Shown: piece after piece, positions 9,464 through 11,304 of the stretch
Layout: each line of letters begins with the position of its first letter
How positions within the stretch are numbered: position 1 is the stretch's first letter
Origin: Candidatus Competibacteraceae bacterium
GTDB taxonomy: Bacteria > Pseudomonadota > Gammaproteobacteria > Competibacterales > Competibacteraceae
DNA: 11,304 nucleotides
Assembly (NCBI GenBank): GCA_020445045.1
Contig: JAGRHI010000216.1
Coordinates: 1-11,304 of the forward strand
Reading direction: 5' to 3'
Made by a program: the position numbers and the translations under genes
The notes under the pieces: model-generated
The model's database searches: none
Seen by the model: the letters and a program-made list of their open reading frames with translations, nothing else
What the model was told of the DNA's origin: nothing

Positions 9464-9499
9464 CGACGCTCTCGACGCTCCCGACGCTCCCGACGCCAC
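9464..9499. repeat. Four imperfect tandem copies of a 9-bp unit in non-coding DNA
   Basis: The units are CGACGCTCT, CGACGCTCC, CGACGCTCC and CGACGCCAC. The middle two are identical, and the outer ones differ by one and two bases from them. The repeat lies about 150 bases upstream of the hydratase start and 250 upstream of etfB. It could be a slippage product or a set of phased binding sites. Confidence 0.75.
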
Positions 9500-9671
9500 T
9501 CCCAACCGTGGCCAATAAATCCATTGCATCGCCGGGAGTGAATAAATACCATAACTTAACGAGCCTTAACCCGGACGAACTTATGGTTTCGGACGCCACC
9601 GGCGCGACCCCATCATCGATCCGGTCACTCTGTATGCACCATCCAACCCGAAAAGCCGCGTGCGCTCGACA

Positions 9672-9698
9672 GGCCGGGTTTGCGCCACGCTCCCGGCC
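9672..9698. other. Hairpin upstream of etfB
   Basis: GGCCGGG (9672-9678) and CCCGGCC (9692-9698) pair perfectly around a 13-base loop. It ends 53 bases before the etfB start. No T tract follows on either strand, so it is not a standard terminator. It could sit in the etfB leader RNA. Confidence 0.3.
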
Positions 9699-9751
9699 GA
9701 GCGTCCACGCCGCCACTTAAAATTTTGAGCAATCCCACGCAAAGGTGAACG

Positions 9752-10501
9752 ATGAAGATTTTAGTCGCCGTAAAACGGGTCGTTGACTACAACGTCAAGG
9801 TACGGGCGAAAGCGGACGGCACCGGTGTCGAAACCGCCAACGTCAAGATGTCCATGAACCCGTTCGATGAAATCGCCGTGGAAGAAGCAGTCCGCCTGCG
9901 GGAGGCGGGTAAAGCCCAGGAAATCGTGGCGATCTCGCTGGGCGTCGCCGCCTGTCAGGACACCATCCGCACCGCGCTGGCGATGGGCGCCGACCGCGGC
10001 ATCCTGGTGGAAACCGACGCCGAGCTGCAACCACTGGCGGTGGCCAAACTGCTCAAGGCGGTGGTCGAGAAGGAAAATCCGGATTTGGTCATTCTCGGCA
10101 AGCAGGCCATCGACGACGACGCCAACCAGACCGGCCAGATGCTGGCGGCGCTGCTCGGCTGGCCACAGGGCACTTTCGCCTCCAAGGTCGAACTCGGCGA
10201 CGGGACGGTCAACGTCACCCGCGAGATCGACGGCGGCCTGGAAACCGTGGCGCTGAAACTGCCCGTCCTAGTCACCGCCGATCTGCGCCTGAACGAGCCG
10301 CGCTTCGTCAAGCTACCCAACATCATGAAAGCCAAGAAGAAACCGTTGGAGGTGCTCAAACCGGCCGATCTGGGCGTGGACGTCGCGCCGCGACTGGTCA
10401 CCCTGAAGGTGCAGGAACCACCCAAGCGCCAGGCCGGCATCAAGGTCGGCGGCGTCGCCGAACTGGTGGACAAGCTGCACAACGAAGCCCACGTCATCTA
10501 A
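9752..10501 (+). CDS. etfB: Electron transfer flavoprotein, beta subunit
   Basis: Partner of EtfA in the soluble heterodimer that takes electrons from acyl-CoA dehydrogenases and passes them to ETF:ubiquinone oxidoreductase. The 249 residues match the usual length and show the family landmarks: MKILVAVKRVVDYN at the start, MNPFDEIAVEEAVRL (35-49), LGKQAIDDDANQTGQM (115-130, AMP-binding area) and the EtfB signature LVTADLRLNEPRFVKLPNIM (173-192), followed by KAKKK. ATG 9752 has AGGTGA a few bases upstream. TAAAAT (9718-9723) is a possible -10. Aligned family features point to the common aerobic, non-bifurcating type. It is followed by etfA after 18 bases, clearly one operon. Confidence 0.97.
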   Translation: MKILVAVKRVVDYNVKVRAKADGTGVETANVKMSMNPFDEIAVEEAVRLREAGKAQEIVAISLGVAACQDTIRTALAMGADRGILVETDAELQPLAVAKLLKAVVEKENPDLVILGKQAIDDDANQTGQMLAALLGWPQGTFASKVELGDGTVNVTREIDGGLETVALKLPVLVTADLRLNEPRFVKLPNIMKAKKKPLEVLKPADLGVDVAPRLVTLKVQEPPKRQAGIKVGGVAELVDKLHNEAHVI

Positions 10502-10519
10502 GCCCGCTGGAATCGAATC

Positions 10520-11304
10520 ATGAGCATCCTGGTCATTGCCGAACACGACAACGCCGCCCTCAAGGCGGCGACCCTGAACACCGTCACCGCCGCCACGCAA
10601 CTGGGCGAGGATATCGCCGTGCTGGTGGCCGGCCACGACTGCGGCGCGGTCGCCGAGGCCGCCGCCCAGGTCGCGGGCGTCAAGAAAGTGCTGGTCGCCG
10701 ACGCCCCACACTACGCCCACCAACTTGCCGAAAACCTGGCGGCACTGGTGGTCGGGCTGGCGAGCGGCCATACCCACATCCTGGCTCCGGCCACCGCCGC
10801 TGGCAAGAACACCCTGCCGAGGGTCGCCGCGCTGCTGGACGTGGCGCAAATCTCCGATGTCATCAAGATCGACGGCGCCGATACTTTCGTCCGCCCGATC
10901 TACGCCGGCAACGTGCTGGCCACCGTCCAGTCCAAGGATCCGATCAAGGTCATGACCGTGCGCGGCACCGCTTTCCCAGCGGCAACAGCCACCGGCGGTT
11001 CCGCCGCGATTGAAACCGTCACGCCCGCGGCCGATGCCGGCGTATCGAGCTTCGTCGGCCAGCAACTGACCCAATCCGATCGGCCCGAGTTGACCGCCGC
11101 CCGCATCATCGTTTCCGGCGGGCGCGGCATGGGCAACGGCGACAACTTCAAGCTGCTGGAAGACATCGCCGACAAGTTAGGCGCGGCGGTGGGCGCCTCT
11201 CGCGCCGCGGTGGACGCCGGCTTCGTGCCCAACGACTACCAGGTCGGTCAAACCGGCAAGGTGGTCGCGCCCGAACTGTACGTCGCCGTCGGCATCTCGG
11301 GCGC
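10520..11304 (+). CDS. etfA: Electron transfer flavoprotein, alpha subunit (N-terminal 261 residues; runs off right edge)
   Basis: FAD-carrying subunit of the electron transfer flavoprotein. The frame starts MSILVIAEHDNAALKAATLN and has the EtfA segments LAPATAAGKNTLPRVAALLD (88-107), RPIYAGNVLATVQS (125-138), the FAD-domain motif VSGGRGMG (198-205) and VGQTGKVVAPELYVAVGISG (242-261), the last being the family signature that contacts FAD. About 50 residues of the usual ~310 are missing past the right edge. The start at ATG 10520 lies 18 bases after the etfB stop, with only a weak GGAA upstream, so translation may depend on coupling with etfB. No frame break is seen. Confidence 0.96.
   Translation, partial: MSILVIAEHDNAALKAATLNTVTAATQLGEDIAVLVAGHDCGAVAEAAAQVAGVKKVLVADAPHYAHQLAENLAALVVGLASGHTHILAPATAAGKNTLPRVAALLDVAQISDVIKIDGADTFVRPIYAGNVLATVQSKDPIKVMTVRGTAFPAATATGGSAAIETVTPAADAGVSSFVGQQLTQSDRPELTAARIIVSGGRGMGNGDNFKLLEDIADKLGAAVGASRAAVDAGFVPNDYQVGQTGKVVAPELYVAVGISG

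Larger units (their letters stand above)
9318..9751. other. 434-base intergenic region between hydratase and etfB
   Basis: No convincing gene is seen; the frames across it are short and resemble no family I know. It must hold the divergent promoters of the hydratase and etfB. Visible structure comprises a 9-bp tandem repeat (9464-9499), a weak promoter-like pair TTGCAT (9524-9529) and TACCAT (9547-9552) spaced 17 bases apart, two AATAAAT sequences flanking that -35, and a hairpin at 9672-9698. Confidence 0.5.

Noticed and set aside
9464..9499. CRISPR-like array
   Set aside because: The units are directly adjacent 9-mers without spacers, and no cas gene is present.
9427..9720. Short plus- and minus-strand open frames in the hydratase-etfB gap as genes
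   Set aside because: They show no ribosome site, no family motif and low-complexity translations driven by the 9-bp repeat.

Overview
The window looks like a chromosomal segment of a GC-rich gammaproteobacterium. FadD closely follows the enterobacterial/pseudomonad pattern, the fatty acyl-CoA reductase is of the two-domain type known from Marinobacter, and the EtfBA pair is of the ordinary aerobic type. Storage-lipid bacteria such as the Competibacter group would fit, but that is a guess from gene content; nothing in the window fixes the genus. I see no rRNA, tRNA, CRISPR array, insertion sequence or phage gene.

Left part (1-4145), acyl-CoA activation and reduction: the first 388 residues of a long-chain acyl-CoA ligase (fadD, minus strand, running off the left edge) face a TetR-family regulator that resembles PhaD, the acyl-CoA-responsive regulator of polyhydroxyalkanoate genes. 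The 113-base divergent gap carries a 9-bp inverted repeat that is a candidate operator. Next, behind a TATAAT box, comes a 661-residue fatty acyl-CoA reductase made of two fused SDR domains. Together these would activate fatty acids and reduce them to fatty alcohols, the precursors of wax esters.

Middle (4372-8840): a Bcp-type peroxiredoxin, then a signalling unit. That unit has a long leader with a promoter-like sequence and a stable hairpin, a possible 47-residue small ORF whose stop overlaps the start of a PP2C-type protein phosphatase, and then a 919-residue membrane Ser/Thr kinase. The kinase has a cytoplasmic catalytic domain, a repeat-rich linker, one transmembrane helix, a helical stalk and an outside formylglycine-generating-enzyme-like (C-type-lectin-fold) domain. 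This last domain keeps four cysteines but lacks the catalytic cysteine pair of true FGE, so the protein reads as a receptor-like kinase paired with its phosphatase.

Right part (8862-11304): a MaoC/PhaJ-like (R)-enoyl-CoA hydratase on the minus strand, convergent with the kinase; a 434-base non-coding gap with a 9-bp tandem repeat and a hairpin; then etfB and the first 261 codons of etfA, the electron acceptor for acyl-CoA dehydrogenases. The metabolic genes on both sides share an acyl-CoA theme, with the kinase/phosphatase unit between them.
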